From contig CAMFGW010000006.1 of assembly GCA_945952025.1 (NCBI GenBank), positions 1 through 64,000 of the forward strand: 64,000 nucleotides of DNA. The letters run 5' to 3'. Made by a program: the position numbers and the translations under genes. This document shows positions 8,900 to 17,840 of this stretch, piece by piece. This DNA is from an uncultured Paracoccaceae bacterium (GTDB lineage: Bacteria > Pseudomonadota > Alphaproteobacteria > Rhodobacterales > Rhodobacteraceae). The notes below the pieces were generated by a model. It was given only the letters and a program-made list of their open reading frames with translations. It was not told the DNA's origin and made no database searches. Every line of letters starts with the position of its first letter. The first letter of the stretch is position 1.

Positions 8900-9670
8900 C
8901 TACCCGGTCGCCTCCACCGGCTGCCCGCGCGGCCAGGAGGCGATCAGCGTCCTGGTATAGTCCGACCGGGGCGCGTCGAAGACCGACCGGCTGTCGCCCT
9001 CTTCGACGATATGGCCGCCCTGCATGACCGCGACCCGGTCGGCGATCAGCCGGATGACCGCCAGGTTGTGGCTGACGATCAAGAGCGTGACCCCCGTCGC
9101 CGCCCGGATTTCCTGCAAAAGGTTCAGAAGGTCGCCCTGCACCGACACGTCGAGCCCCGCCGTCGGCTCGTCCGCGATCAGGACGCGCGGCTGGAAGAGG
9201 AGCGCGCGCGCGATGGCCACGCGGCGCGCCTGCCCGCCGCTGATCTGGTGGGGATAGCGGTCCAGCACCGGCATTTGCAGGCCCAGCCGCTCGAAGACAC
9301 CGCCGAGCCGCGCGCGCAGGGCGTCGCGCGGCTCGCCCAGGGCCTCCCCCACCTCGTCCAGCGACTGGCCGACGCGCCGCCGGGGCGACAGCGACAGGGC
9401 CGGGTCCTGAAAGATCGGCTGCACCAGCCGCGCCTGGGCGCGAAAGTCGCGGCGATGGGGCTGCAACACCCCTTCGATCCTGACCTCGCCCCGGGTCGGC
9501 CCTTGCAGGCCGAGGATGGTGCGCAGAAGCGTGCTTTTCCCTGACCCGCTTTCCCCGACGATGCCGAAGCACCCCGCCGTCGGTACGGCCAGGCTGACGC
9601 CGTCGAGCGCGCGCATGCCCGTGAAATCGACGGTCACGCCCGCGACCTCGATCGCCAGGGGATCGGGCAT
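8900..9670 (-). CDS. ABC transporter ATP-binding protein, DppF/OppF type
   Basis: The product has 256 residues. Walker A is GESGSGKST, the signature motif reads ISGGQARRVAIARAL, and Walker B is VLIADEPTAGLD. The start chosen is the ATG that overlaps the upstream stop as TAATG; a start 18 bases further up is possible. It is the last gene of the hydrolase-transporter operon and would drive import together with the preceding DppD-like ATPase. Confidence 0.9.
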   Translation of the reverse strand: MPDPLAIEVAGVTVDFTGMRALDGVSLAVPTAGCFGIVGESGSGKSTLLRTILGLQGPTRGEVRIEGVLQPHRRDFRAQARLVQPIFQDPALSLSPRRRVGQSLDEVGEALGEPRDALRARLGGVFERLGLQMPVLDRYPHQISGGQARRVAIARALLFQPRVLIADEPTAGLDVSVQGDLLNLLQEIRAATGVTLLIVSHNLAVIRLIADRVAVMQGGHIVEEGDSRSVFDAPRSDYTRTLIASWPRGQPVEATG

Positions 9671-10668
9671 TACCGCGCCAGGATGCATCGCGTCTCTCGC
9701 TCGGGCTCATCGGTCAGGGGCAGAAGGGCGGGGTGGCCCGCCATGCAGGCCGGCACCGCCTTGCGGCAGCGCGGCGCATAGATGCAGGCCGCGGGCAGGT
9801 CGCGCAAGGAGGGCAGGTTGCCCGGTATGATGCGGAAGCGCTGATCGGCGGCGGCGGGCGCGCGGGGGGCGTCGATCTCGATGTCGCAGGCGAAAATGTC
9901 GGCCGAATAGGGGTGGGCGGGTGCGCGCACCACCTCGGCCACCGGGCCATATTCCAGCACCTCGCCCGCATAGATCACCGACACATGGTCGCAGTAGCGC
10001 GCGACCAACCCCAGCGAATGGGTGATCAGCAGGATCGAACAGCCGATCTGGTCGCGCAGCGCGACGATTTCGGCCATCACCTGCGCCTCGACCGTCACGT
10101 CGAGCGCGGTCGTCGGCTCGTCCGCGATCAGAAGGCGCGGGCGGGCAAGAAGCGCCATGGCGATGACGACGCGCTGGCGCATGCCGCCCGACAGCTCGTG
10201 CGGATGGTTGCGCATGCGCGCGTCCGGCCGGTCGATGCCGACGGTGCGCAGGGCCTCGATGGCGCGCTCCTGCCGTTCGGCGCGGGTTGCCCCCGGCGAC
10301 CGGGTCCGCAGCACCTCGTGCAGGTGCGCGCCGATGGTGAAGGTCGGGTTGAGCGAGGCCGACGGGTCCTGGAACACCATGGCGAAGTCCCGCCCGCGCA
10401 GGCCGGCAAGCGCCGCACCGTCGGTGCAGTCGATCCTGCGCGCGCCGACGTCGATCCGCCCTGCGCCCACGCGCGCGTTCGGCGCCAGAAGCCCCATCAT
10501 CGCCATCGCCACCGTCGACTTGCCGCTGCCAGATTCCCCCACCAGCCCGACGATCGAGCGCGGCGGTATAGTCAGCGACACGTCCCTGAGCGCGCGGGCC
10601 GGCGGCTCGCCCGCCGACAGGAAGTCGACGGACAGGCCCTGAAGCGCGATGGGGGGACTATCGGTCAC
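9670..10668 (-). CDS. ABC transporter ATP-binding protein, DppD/OppD type
   Basis: The product has 332 residues and starts at a GTG that overlaps the upstream stop (GTGA). Walker A is GESGSGKSTVA, the signature is LSGGMRQRVVIAMAL, and Walker B is LLIADEPTTALD. The C-terminal extension has the oligopeptide-ATPase layout with CIYAPRCRKAVPAC, the cysteine-rich segment known in the Dpp/Opp ATPases, some of which bind an iron-sulfur cluster there. Only the second and third of several upstream in-frame starts avoid long overlaps, and the GTG is the only coupled one. Confidence 0.9.
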   Translation of the reverse strand: MTDSPPIALQGLSVDFLSAGEPPARALRDVSLTIPPRSIVGLVGESGSGKSTVAMAMMGLLAPNARVGAGRIDVGARRIDCTDGAALAGLRGRDFAMVFQDPSASLNPTFTIGAHLHEVLRTRSPGATRAERQERAIEALRTVGIDRPDARMRNHPHELSGGMRQRVVIAMALLARPRLLIADEPTTALDVTVEAQVMAEIVALRDQIGCSILLITHSLGLVARYCDHVSVIYAGEVLEYGPVAEVVRAPAHPYSADIFACDIEIDAPRAPAAADQRFRIIPGNLPSLRDLPAACIYAPRCRKAVPACMAGHPALLPLTDEPERETRCILAR

Positions 10669-11498
10669 GGCTCTCGCCTCAGCTTGGGGTCGACCACATC
10701 GCGCAGCGCCTCGCCCAGAAGCGTGCAGCCAAGCGTCGCGATGGCCAGGACCGCGACGGCGCCGATGATGGGCCACCAGGACTGGTCAAGGAAGACATAT
10801 CCGTCCCGGATCAGCGTCCCGAGGCTGGTCTGCGGCGGCTGCACGCCAAGGCCGATGAAGGACATGGCCGCCTCGGTCGTGATGACCGACGGGATGTTCA
10901 TGCTGGCCAGCACGATGACCGGCCCGACGATGTTCGGCAGCACGTGCCGGCGGATGATGGTGGTGGCCGGCAACCCCATCAGGCGGGCGGATTCGATGAA
11001 CGGCCGGTGCCGCAGCGTCAGCGCCTGACTGCGCGTGATCCGCGCAAACTGCGGCAGGAAGGCGAGCGCTATGGCGACCACCAGCTTGCCGAGCCCCGCG
11101 CCGTAAAGTGCCACCAGCGAGAAGACCAGGATATAGCTCGGGAAGGCGCTGACGATGTCGCAAAAGCCGGTCACCAGCCGATCCACCAGGCGGCCGGAAA
11201 GTGCTGCGATGACGCCGAGCGCCAGCCCCCCCGCCATCGACAGCGCAATGACCACGCAGGCGATCCAGAGCGCCGACCGTGTGCCGACCGTCACACGCGC
11301 CAAGAGGTCACGGCCCAGGTTGTCGGTGCCGAGCGGATGGTGGAGCGACGGCGGCAGGAACCGCGCCGGCACGTCGATCTTGTTCGGGTCGGGGGTGGCG
11401 AAGGGCAGGATCAGCGCGATGAACAGGACCAGCGCCACCAGCAGGACACCCGTCCTGCCGCCCCTCTCTCGCCAGATGCGGCCCGCAAACCCCCTCAC
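10665..11498 (-). CDS. ABC transporter permease, DppC/OppC type
   Basis: The product has 277 residues with five or six membrane segments. HPLGTDNLGRDLLARV near the N-terminus is the DppC hallmark, and the EAA loop reads ESARLMGLPATTIIRRHVLP. The GTG start overlaps the DppB-like stop by 4 bases, and its own end overlaps the DppD-like gene in the same way. It forms the inner-membrane channel with the DppB-like subunit. Confidence 0.9.
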   Translation of the reverse strand: MRGFAGRIWRERGGRTGVLLVALVLFIALILPFATPDPNKIDVPARFLPPSLHHPLGTDNLGRDLLARVTVGTRSALWIACVVIALSMAGGLALGVIAALSGRLVDRLVTGFCDIVSAFPSYILVFSLVALYGAGLGKLVVAIALAFLPQFARITRSQALTLRHRPFIESARLMGLPATTIIRRHVLPNIVGPVIVLASMNIPSVITTEAAMSFIGLGVQPPQTSLGTLIRDGYVFLDQSWWPIIGAVAVLAIATLGCTLLGEALRDVVDPKLRREP

Positions 11499-12463
11499 CG
11501 CGCCGCCTCGCCTTCGGTCCGGCGAAAGCGCGGGTCTATCAGGCCGCTCAGGATGTCGACGGCGATGTTTGCCGTGACATAGACCAAGACGATCACCGTC
11601 GTCGTCGCCTGCACCACCGCGAAGTTGCGCGAGACGACGGCGTTGTAGGCCAGCGTGCCAAGCCCCGGCCGCCCGAAGATCAGCTCGGCAAAGAGCGCGC
11701 CCCCGATCAGGTCGCCAAGCGCCATGCCAAGGATCGCGACGACCGGGATCAGTGCGGGGCGCAGCGCGTAGATCAGGATCACGCGCCATTCCGGCACGCC
11801 ATAGGCCCTGAGCGTGCGCACATGCGCCTCGGCCAGCACCTCCAGAAGCGAGGCGCGCACCAGCCGGGCCAGGTAGCCGATCCAGCCGACGGCCAGCGCC
11901 GTAGTGGGCAGGATCAGGTGCGCAAGCTGGTCGACCGGGTCGCCCGGCGTGCCCGCACCCGCGACCGGCAGCCAGTCGAGCGCCAACGAAAAGACCAGCA
12001 GAAGCAGGATCGCCACCACGAAGCTGGGTGTCGTGATAAGGACGACCGACAGCACGCCAAGGATGCGGTCGGCAAGCGATCCCGGCCGCACCGCCGCAAG
12101 CGCGCCAAGGGGAAACCCGATCAGAAGGCTCAGCCCAAGCGCCGAAAAGGCCAGCGCCAGCGTGTTCGGCAGGACGCCCAGGATCTCGTCCAGGATCGGG
12201 CGGCCAGAGATGACGTTGATCCCGAAATCCCCCCGCACCGCATGCGAGAGGAAGAGGACAAGCTGGACCGGCAGCGGCTGGTCGGTGCCCATCCGCTCGG
12301 CCAGCGACGCGCGCAACGCATCGGTCACGCGCGGCCCGTAAAGGATGCTCGCCAGGTCCCCCGGGACGAACCGGATCAACAGGAACAGAAGCGTGATGGC
12401 GCCAACAACCGTCAGCGCGCCGGTCAGCACCCGCCGCCAGATGATCCCGAGGGCCTCGCTCAT
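11495..12463 (-). CDS. ABC transporter permease, DppB/OppB type
   Basis: The product has 322 residues with an N-terminal membrane helix (RRVLTGALTVVGAITLLFLL), the LIRFVPGD segment typical of DppB, and an EAA loop near VRTLRAYGVPEWRVILIYAL. Its ATG overlaps the stop of the substrate-binding protein gene by 4 bases. Glutathione, nickel and opine permeases share this family, so the substrate is not settled by the sequence. Confidence 0.9.
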   Translation of the reverse strand: MSEALGIIWRRVLTGALTVVGAITLLFLLIRFVPGDLASILYGPRVTDALRASLAERMGTDQPLPVQLVLFLSHAVRGDFGINVISGRPILDEILGVLPNTLALAFSALGLSLLIGFPLGALAAVRPGSLADRILGVLSVVLITTPSFVVAILLLLVFSLALDWLPVAGAGTPGDPVDQLAHLILPTTALAVGWIGYLARLVRASLLEVLAEAHVRTLRAYGVPEWRVILIYALRPALIPVVAILGMALGDLIGGALFAELIFGRPGLGTLAYNAVVSRNFAVVQATTTVIVLVYVTANIAVDILSGLIDPRFRRTEGEAAR

Positions 12464-14016
12464 GCGGGGGCGAAGTCGCGCAACTGCCAGTCAGTGCCGT
12501 CAGGCAGCATCACGGGCTTCAACGTCTTGGCATAGCCGAAGAGGTGCGCGCCGTGCGTGATCCAGACGCACGAGGCGCTTTCGTCCAGAAGCTGCTGCAT
12601 CCGCACATATTTCTCTTGCCGCACGGCCTTGTCCAGCGTCGAGCCCGCTTCCTTGTGCAGCGTGTCGAACTCTGCGTTTTTCCAGCGCTGCCAGTTCCAG
12701 ACGCCGACCTGCGCGCTGACGAACCACTGGGTCTGGAAGCCCGGATCGAACTTCGACGTATAGGGGATCAGCGTCAGGTCCAGGTCCTTGGACGCATCGC
12801 CCGAACCCATGGCCCAATAGGCGCCGGGGTCGATGGCGTTGATCGTCAGGGTGATGCCGATCTCGGCAAGGTTCGCCTGCACGATCTGCGCGGTGGCCTG
12901 CGAGATGGCGTCGTTCAGGCAGGTGAAGGTCAGCGAAATGCCGGTCTGCCCCGCCTCGGCCAGAAGCGCCTTGGCCGCCGCCGGGTCGCGGTTGTAGACC
13001 GGCGCGTCGGCCCAGTAGCCCAGAAGCGCGGGCGCCAGAAGCGCGTTGGCCCGCCCGACCTTGCCGCCATAGGCCCCCTCCAGGATGCTTTGCACGTCGA
13101 TGCCAAGCCGGATCGCCTGCCGCACCTTCAGGTCGGCGAGCGGCCCCTTTTGGACGTTGATGGCGATCCAGGTATAGTCGATCCCGTCGATCTTCAGCGT
13201 CTCGATCCCGTTCGCCTTGGCCTTGGCCAATTCGTCTTCGGCCGTCACGTCGGTCTCGGTCAGTGCCACCTCGCCCGCCATCAGCGCCAGAAGTGCTGTC
13301 CGGTTCTCGACGATGGGCTTCAGCGTCAGTTCGGCGAAGGGGGCCGTGTCGGCGCCCTTGTAGTCGGGGTTCGCGGCCAGGATCACATGCTCGCGCGCCT
13401 TCCACTCCTTGAAAAGGTAAGGGCCCGTGCCGATCGCCTGCGTCGCCACCTTGTCGCCCAGCGCCTCGAACGCCTTCTTCGACAGGATGGTGCCGGACGC
13501 GTCGCAGATGCCGATGGTCCAGATCGCCGGCGCCGGGTTCTTCAGGATCAGCTTGCCGGTGTAGGTGCCCGTCACCTCGACATGGTCGAGTGCGGCGAAA
13601 TCGTCGGCATAGGGCACCATGGCGCCGGTCTTGTCGGGCTTGGTGAAGCGCTCGAAGCTGAATTTCACGTCTTCGGCCGTCATCTCGCCATAGCCGCCGT
13701 GGAACATCTGGCCGGGGTTCAGCTCGAACTCGATCTCGGTGTCGGAATTCTGCGTGATGGTCTTTGCCGCGTCCGGCTCCCAGTCAAGCGAGCCCGGCTT
13801 GAACCTCGCCAGCTGCTGGCAGACCGCGCGCAGGATGTTCCCCTCGACCGTGCCGACGCGATAGGCGGGGTCGAGGTTGCTGAGGTCGTCCCCGAGCCTG
13901 AGCGTGACCGTCCCGCCAGCCGCGGCGCGGGCGGCAGGCAGGCCCAGGGCAAAGGGCACGAGCCCGGCTGCGGCAGAGGTCAAGAGGAAGTGGCGTCGGC
14001 TGAAATCGGATGTCAT
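12460..14016 (-). CDS. extracellular solute-binding protein family 5, Tat-exported
   Basis: The 518-residue periplasmic ligand-binding subunit is of the dipeptide/oligopeptide class (SBP_bac_5). The N-terminus SDFSRRHFLLTSAAAG followed by a hydrophobic stretch and AARAAAG is a twin-arginine signal. The start ATG at 14016 places this signal at the very N-terminus. Motifs of the family include YRVGTVEGNIL and the MTAEDVKFSFERF region. It lies between the hydrolase gene and the permease genes, so its ligand is likely the substrate of that hydrolase. Confidence 0.9.
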   Translation of the reverse strand: MTSDFSRRHFLLTSAAAGLVPFALGLPAARAAAGGTVTLRLGDDLSNLDPAYRVGTVEGNILRAVCQQLARFKPGSLDWEPDAAKTITQNSDTEIEFELNPGQMFHGGYGEMTAEDVKFSFERFTKPDKTGAMVPYADDFAALDHVEVTGTYTGKLILKNPAPAIWTIGICDASGTILSKKAFEALGDKVATQAIGTGPYLFKEWKAREHVILAANPDYKGADTAPFAELTLKPIVENRTALLALMAGEVALTETDVTAEDELAKAKANGIETLKIDGIDYTWIAINVQKGPLADLKVRQAIRLGIDVQSILEGAYGGKVGRANALLAPALLGYWADAPVYNRDPAAAKALLAEAGQTGISLTFTCLNDAISQATAQIVQANLAEIGITLTINAIDPGAYWAMGSGDASKDLDLTLIPYTSKFDPGFQTQWFVSAQVGVWNWQRWKNAEFDTLHKEAGSTLDKAVRQEKYVRMQQLLDESASCVWITHGAHLFGYAKTLKPVMLPDGTDWQLRDFAPA

Positions 14017-14056
14017 GGCATCGGTCCTTTCGCTCTTGGGGAAGGGGGGCTTTGGC

Positions 14057-16123
14057 TCACACCTGGTCGCGGGGGATCGTCTCGGAAAACTGGCGCTCGG
14101 CCAGGATCGTGCCGCCCTCGCGCGCCACAAGCCAGCCGGTCAGGTGAAAGTCGGTCGTGGTGCAGGTGATCTTGAAGTCCGCTTCCAGGCTCGCATCCCA
14201 GTCGTCGCGATGGAAGCTGCTGAAATATTCCGAGACATATTGCGCCGAAGTCGGGTCGGCCGGCGCGACGATCATGGTCTTCCGGTGCGTCGCCGCGATC
14301 TCGGTCCCGATCTCGTCGATGCGCTCGACCCCGTCGTCGCTGAAGGCGGTCAGTGTCATGAGCCCGGTCGCCACATCCGTCCGCCGCTCGCGGGTCTGCC
14401 GGCCGGGCGTGAGCACCGTCGAAGGGCCCGCGTCGGCCTGCACCGCCGGGCCGAAGGGCGTGGCCTCCCGCGCGGCGCCCGGGGCCAGCAGCGGCAGGTC
14501 GAGCGCGCTTTCCGCAGGGTCGAGCGTCAGCGTCACCAGTTCGGGCGAGGGCCAGAGCATCGGCCAGTAGGCCGACGATACCGCCAGCCGCAGCGAATGG
14601 CCGGCGGGAATGGTCTGGCCCACGGGCTTGAGTTCCACCGCCACGTCATAGAACCGGCCGGGCTCCAGCGCCTCGGGGCATTCGTCGCTGTCGCGGTGCG
14701 TCAGGTTCAGGACGCCGAAGGTCACAAGCGTCGAGGTGCCATCCGGCGCCACGTCGGTCAGCCGCACGGCAACCAGCGCCTGCGGCCGGTCCGCCGCGAT
14801 CCGAAGCCGCGCCCAGCCGGTGCCGAGGATCTGCAAGGGCTCGGTCAGGGGCCCGTGGTCGAAGGTCAGCGACATGCCGTCATCCGCCCGCTGGTCCGAC
14901 GCCCCGTCGGCGGCAACGCGGCCCTGACCATAGGGGCACCAGTCCTGCGCCGCCTGCCCGATGGTCAGGGGCGAACAGATCTGGCGCAGGCCCGCGACCG
15001 CCGTCGCGCCCACCGCCGTCGCGCCCCGTGCAAGCCGCCCGTCGGCCCCCGGCGTAAACCGCTGCACAGCGGGCCTTTCCGCCTGCCAGTCGTCAAGGGC
15101 CAGCCACCGCCCCGGCCGTGTGTCGGCAACCGGATCGGGGGTCAGCTCGTCCATCAGGTAAAGCCGCATGTCGGGGTCCTCGCCCACCCCGTTCGCCACG
15201 CCCTTCAGCCAATGGTCCCACCAGCGCAGCGCCTCTTGCAGAAAGCCGATCGCGGGGCCGGGGAAGCCGATCTCGGGCATCTTGTGGCCCCAGGGACCGA
15301 CGATGCCCTTGCAGGGGGCCTTCAGGTTTTCGACCAGGTTGAAGACGGTGCGCGTATAGCCGTCGAGCCAGCCGCCGACCGCAAGGACCGGGCACCGGAT
15401 AGCGCCGAAATCCTCGCAGACCGAACCGTGCTTCCAGAAGGCGTCGCGGCGCTGGTGTCGAAGCCATTCGGCCGGCGGCAGGATCGCGTCGGCGATCCGC
15501 TCCTGCCACATCGAACGCCAGCGGTCCTGCCCGACCACCGCCGGGTCGGGCGGCAGCGCCAGGTAGTTGAAGAAGGCGCCGCCCCAGCTGAACTGGTTGT
15601 CGATCAGGCAACCGCCCATGTAATGCGCATCGCAGGCATAGCGGTCGTCGGTGGAATAGACACTGATCACGGCCTTCAGCGCAGGTGGCCGCAGCGCCGC
15701 CGCCTGCAGCCCCGAAAAGCCGCCCCAGGAATGGCCGAGCATGCCCACGGCCCCGCTGCACCAGTCCTGCGCCGCAAGCCAGGAGATGATGGCGACCGCA
15801 TCCTCCTGCTCGCGCGCGATATATTCGTCGCCGATCAGCCCATCGGAATCGCCGGTGCCCGCTATGTCGACCCGCGCACCGGCATAGCCATGAGCGGCAA
15901 ACCACAGGAAGGTCTGGTCATCGCCGAACCGCGTCCCGTCGCGCCGGCGGTAGGGGATATATTCGAAGATTACCGGCACTTTTCCGGCCCCCGTCGGCAG
16001 GAAAAGCCGCGCCGCCAGGCGCCGTCCGTCCGGCATCGGAACCCAGACCGTCTCGATCACCCGCGTGCCGGCCTTGTCGACGACCCCCCCGGGGCCGATG
16101 GCAACGGTGTCCAGGTTCTGCAC
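14057..16123 (-). CDS. CocE/NonD family hydrolase (X-Pro dipeptidyl-peptidase S15 fold)
   Basis: The product has 688 residues. The N-terminal alpha/beta-hydrolase carries the nucleophile Ser132 in GHSWGG, the motif RVDIAGTGDSDG, a probable catalytic Asp in GGWLDGYT and His in GPWGHKMPE. The C-terminal third is the jelly-roll domain typical of this family (LTFDHGPLTEPLQILG onward). No signal peptide is present, so it acts in the cytoplasm on imported material. Family members cleave X-Pro peptides, cocaine, or acyl groups of beta-lactam side chains. It heads the operon with the ABC transporter genes and faces a TetR regulator, so its product chemistry probably defines the operon's substrate. 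Confidence 0.88.
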   Translation of the reverse strand: MQNLDTVAIGPGGVVDKAGTRVIETVWVPMPDGRRLAARLFLPTGAGKVPVIFEYIPYRRRDGTRFGDDQTFLWFAAHGYAGARVDIAGTGDSDGLIGDEYIAREQEDAVAIISWLAAQDWCSGAVGMLGHSWGGFSGLQAAALRPPALKAVISVYSTDDRYACDAHYMGGCLIDNQFSWGGAFFNYLALPPDPAVVGQDRWRSMWQERIADAILPPAEWLRHQRRDAFWKHGSVCEDFGAIRCPVLAVGGWLDGYTRTVFNLVENLKAPCKGIVGPWGHKMPEIGFPGPAIGFLQEALRWWDHWLKGVANGVGEDPDMRLYLMDELTPDPVADTRPGRWLALDDWQAERPAVQRFTPGADGRLARGATAVGATAVAGLRQICSPLTIGQAAQDWCPYGQGRVAADGASDQRADDGMSLTFDHGPLTEPLQILGTGWARLRIAADRPQALVAVRLTDVAPDGTSTLVTFGVLNLTHRDSDECPEALEPGRFYDVAVELKPVGQTIPAGHSLRLAVSSAYWPMLWPSPELVTLTLDPAESALDLPLLAPGAAREATPFGPAVQADAGPSTVLTPGRQTRERRTDVATGLMTLTAFSDDGVERIDEIGTEIAATHRKTMIVAPADPTSAQYVSEYFSSFHRDDWDASLEADFKITCTTTDFHLTGWLVAREGGTILAERQFSETIPRDQV

Positions 16124-16162
16124 GTGTCCAACCTCCGAAGCGCACCGGTATCAGATCAAAGA

Positions 16163-16198
16163 TTGGTTAGCCAGTCAACATACTAACTGGCCAGCCAA
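16163..16198. promoter_or_regulatory. operator-like inverted repeat between the CocE-type hydrolase and TetR genes
   Basis: TTGGTTAGCCAGT (16163-16175) and ACTGGCCAGCCAA (16186-16198) are inverted copies matching at 11 of 13 positions, separated by 10 bases. The repeat lies in the short divergent gap, which is where a TetR-type repressor would control both directions. Confidence 0.6.
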
Positions 16199-16218
16199 CG
16201 GCCTTGAAATTCGACCCT

Positions 16219-16848
16219 ATGTCGCGCAAACTGCGTCAGAACGGCGGATCCGGGGATCTTGGCCTATTGCGAAAGTCACTCAGCACGATCCGGCGCGAAG
16301 AGCTGGTGCAGGCCGCCATCTCGGTCATCGCAAAGGAAGGCGTGACCGGGGCGACGCTGGCCACCATCGCCCGCCGCGCCGACATGTCGCCCGCGCTCGT
16401 CAGCCACTATTTCGACGGCAAGGATGAGCTTCTGGCCCTGACGCTTCTGCGGATCACCAGCCTTGTGCGGCGCGAGCTTCTGCGCCGCCTGCCCGCGAAC
16501 GCCACGCCGCAGGAACGCCTGCTGGCCATCATCGGCAGCAATTTCGACCCCCAGCTTTATGAGCCCGAGGTGCAGATGGCCTGGCTGCAATTCGGCCTGA
16601 TCTTCCAGGACGGCGCGTCAGAACCCCTGCGCCGGATCAATCGGATGCTGGAACGCCGATTCCGCTCGAACATCGGCTTTGCCTTCCGCCAGGCCATCCC
16701 CGCCAACCGGGTCGCCGATGCCGTCGACGGCATGATCGCCCTTGTCGACGGCTATTCCTGGCGCTTCCTGGTCAATCGCAACAAGGCCGATTTCGACACC
16801 GCGCGCCGGGTCTGCGCGGCCTATGTGGACAGCCAGTTGAAGGGCTGA
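16219..16848 (+). CDS. TetR/BetI-type transcriptional regulator
   Basis: The product has 209 residues from the ATG; an in-frame TTG lies 15 bases upstream and neither start has a clear ribosome-binding site. The helix-turn-helix is GATLATIARRADMSPALVSHYF, with the SHYFDGKDELL motif of the BetI group. The remainder is the helical ligand-binding domain. It is divergent from the CocE-hydrolase/ABC operon and most likely represses it and itself through the inverted repeat between them. The BetI resemblance does not prove choline as ligand. Confidence 0.88.
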   Translation: MSRKLRQNGGSGDLGLLRKSLSTIRREELVQAAISVIAKEGVTGATLATIARRADMSPALVSHYFDGKDELLALTLLRITSLVRRELLRRLPANATPQERLLAIIGSNFDPQLYEPEVQMAWLQFGLIFQDGASEPLRRINRMLERRFRSNIGFAFRQAIPANRVADAVDGMIALVDGYSWRFLVNRNKADFDTARRVCAAYVDSQLKG

Positions 16849-16853
16849 GGCCG

Positions 16854-17840
16854 TCAGCTTGCCGAAGCCACCACCGCCTCGACCCGGCGGTTCTTCTGCC
16901 GCCCCTCTTCGGTCGCATTGGTCGTCAGCGGCGCCAGGTCGCCGATCCCGTCCGCCGTCAGCCGCCCGGGCGCGATGCCAAGCGTGATGAGCCGGTCGCG
17001 CACCGCCTGCGCGCGGGCCAGCGACAGGGTGCGGTTCGCCGCCGCGTTGCCGGACGTGTCGGAATGGCCGACGATCGCCAGCCGCCCGGTCGGGTTGGCC
17101 GCCATCCAGGCTACCAGCGCCGCGAGCGAGCCATAGGGCCCGGGCCCGAGCGTGGCGGACCCGGAAGCGAAGGCCAGGCCGTCCAGCGCCACATGGCCGT
17201 CCCGGTCGAGCGCCTGGCCGATGTCGGACGGAGCCGCAGTCGGAGCCGCAGACGTAGCCGCAGACGGAGCCGCAGACGGAGCCTCTGTCGCCGTAGCCGT
17301 CGTCGTCGTCGTGGACGCCGCCGCCCCCTCGCCCTGCGCCAGCGTCAAGAGCTGGACAAAGGCCGTGGCCCCCGACCGGCTGACCACGAGTGCGGCATAG
17401 ACCGCCGACTGGCCGGTCCCCTTGACCAGGGCCTGATAGCGGAAATCGCCCAGGTCCACATGCATCTGCGGCTCTGGCAGGATCGGCGCAGCATAGCGGA
17501 AATCGAAGCCGCCGCAGGCGTCGGTCGCGCAGGAAAAGATCGGCGTGAAGCCCTGCCGGCCCAGATCGGCAGTCAGCTGCGCCAGAAGCGCCAGCGTATC
17601 CTCTGACGCGCCCTCGATCCGCCAGGCCTGCTGGTCGAGCGCGCCCGACAGGTCGATCACCGGCACCCGGCCATTGTCCCAGGCGCCGACCGGCAGGCGC
17701 AGCGCGGCATGGGACACATGCGCGGCGCCGGTGTCCGTGACCTTGCCGGGCAGGCTCAGGGGCGGCACCTCGGCCATGGCGGCCCCGGCGAGCGCGCAGA
17801 GGCCCAGTGAGAGCCACAAAGTCAGGCCAGGCGCCCTCAT
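16854..17840 (-). CDS. OmpA-family peptidoglycan-binding protein
   Basis: The 328-residue protein has a signal peptide ending near AAMAEV (residue 23), a domain of unknown fold with a probable disulfide (Cys pair near 104 and 109 in FSCATDACGGF), a low-complexity Thr/Ala/Pro/Ser linker (about 175-205) and a C-terminal OmpA domain. The OmpA signature is VGHSDTSGNAAANRTLSLARA followed by GIGDLAPLTTNATEEGRQKNRRV. It would bind peptidoglycan from the periplasm or outer membrane. The start overlaps the GNAT gene stop (ATGA). Confidence 0.88.
   Translation of the reverse strand: MRAPGLTLWLSLGLCALAGAAMAEVPPLSLPGKVTDTGAAHVSHAALRLPVGAWDNGRVPVIDLSGALDQQAWRIEGASEDTLALLAQLTADLGRQGFTPIFSCATDACGGFDFRYAAPILPEPQMHVDLGDFRYQALVKGTGQSAVYAALVVSRSGATAFVQLLTLAQGEGAAASTTTTTATATEAPSAAPSAATSAAPTAAPSDIGQALDRDGHVALDGLAFASGSATLGPGPYGSLAALVAWMAANPTGRLAIVGHSDTSGNAAANRTLSLARAQAVRDRLITLGIAPGRLTADGIGDLAPLTTNATEEGRQKNRRVEAVVASAS
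17227..17286. repeat. five imperfect 12-bp tandem repeats in the OmpA-family gene
   Basis: Five consecutive units close to GACGGAGCCGCA encode the Ala/Pro/Ser linker of the OmpA-family protein on the minus strand. Copy-number change would alter linker length without a frameshift. Confidence 0.8.

Noticed and set aside
12544-16186. Long plus-strand frames over the solute-binding protein and hydrolase genes
   Set aside because: The two minus-strand genes are well supported by motifs; the plus-strand frames are shadows.
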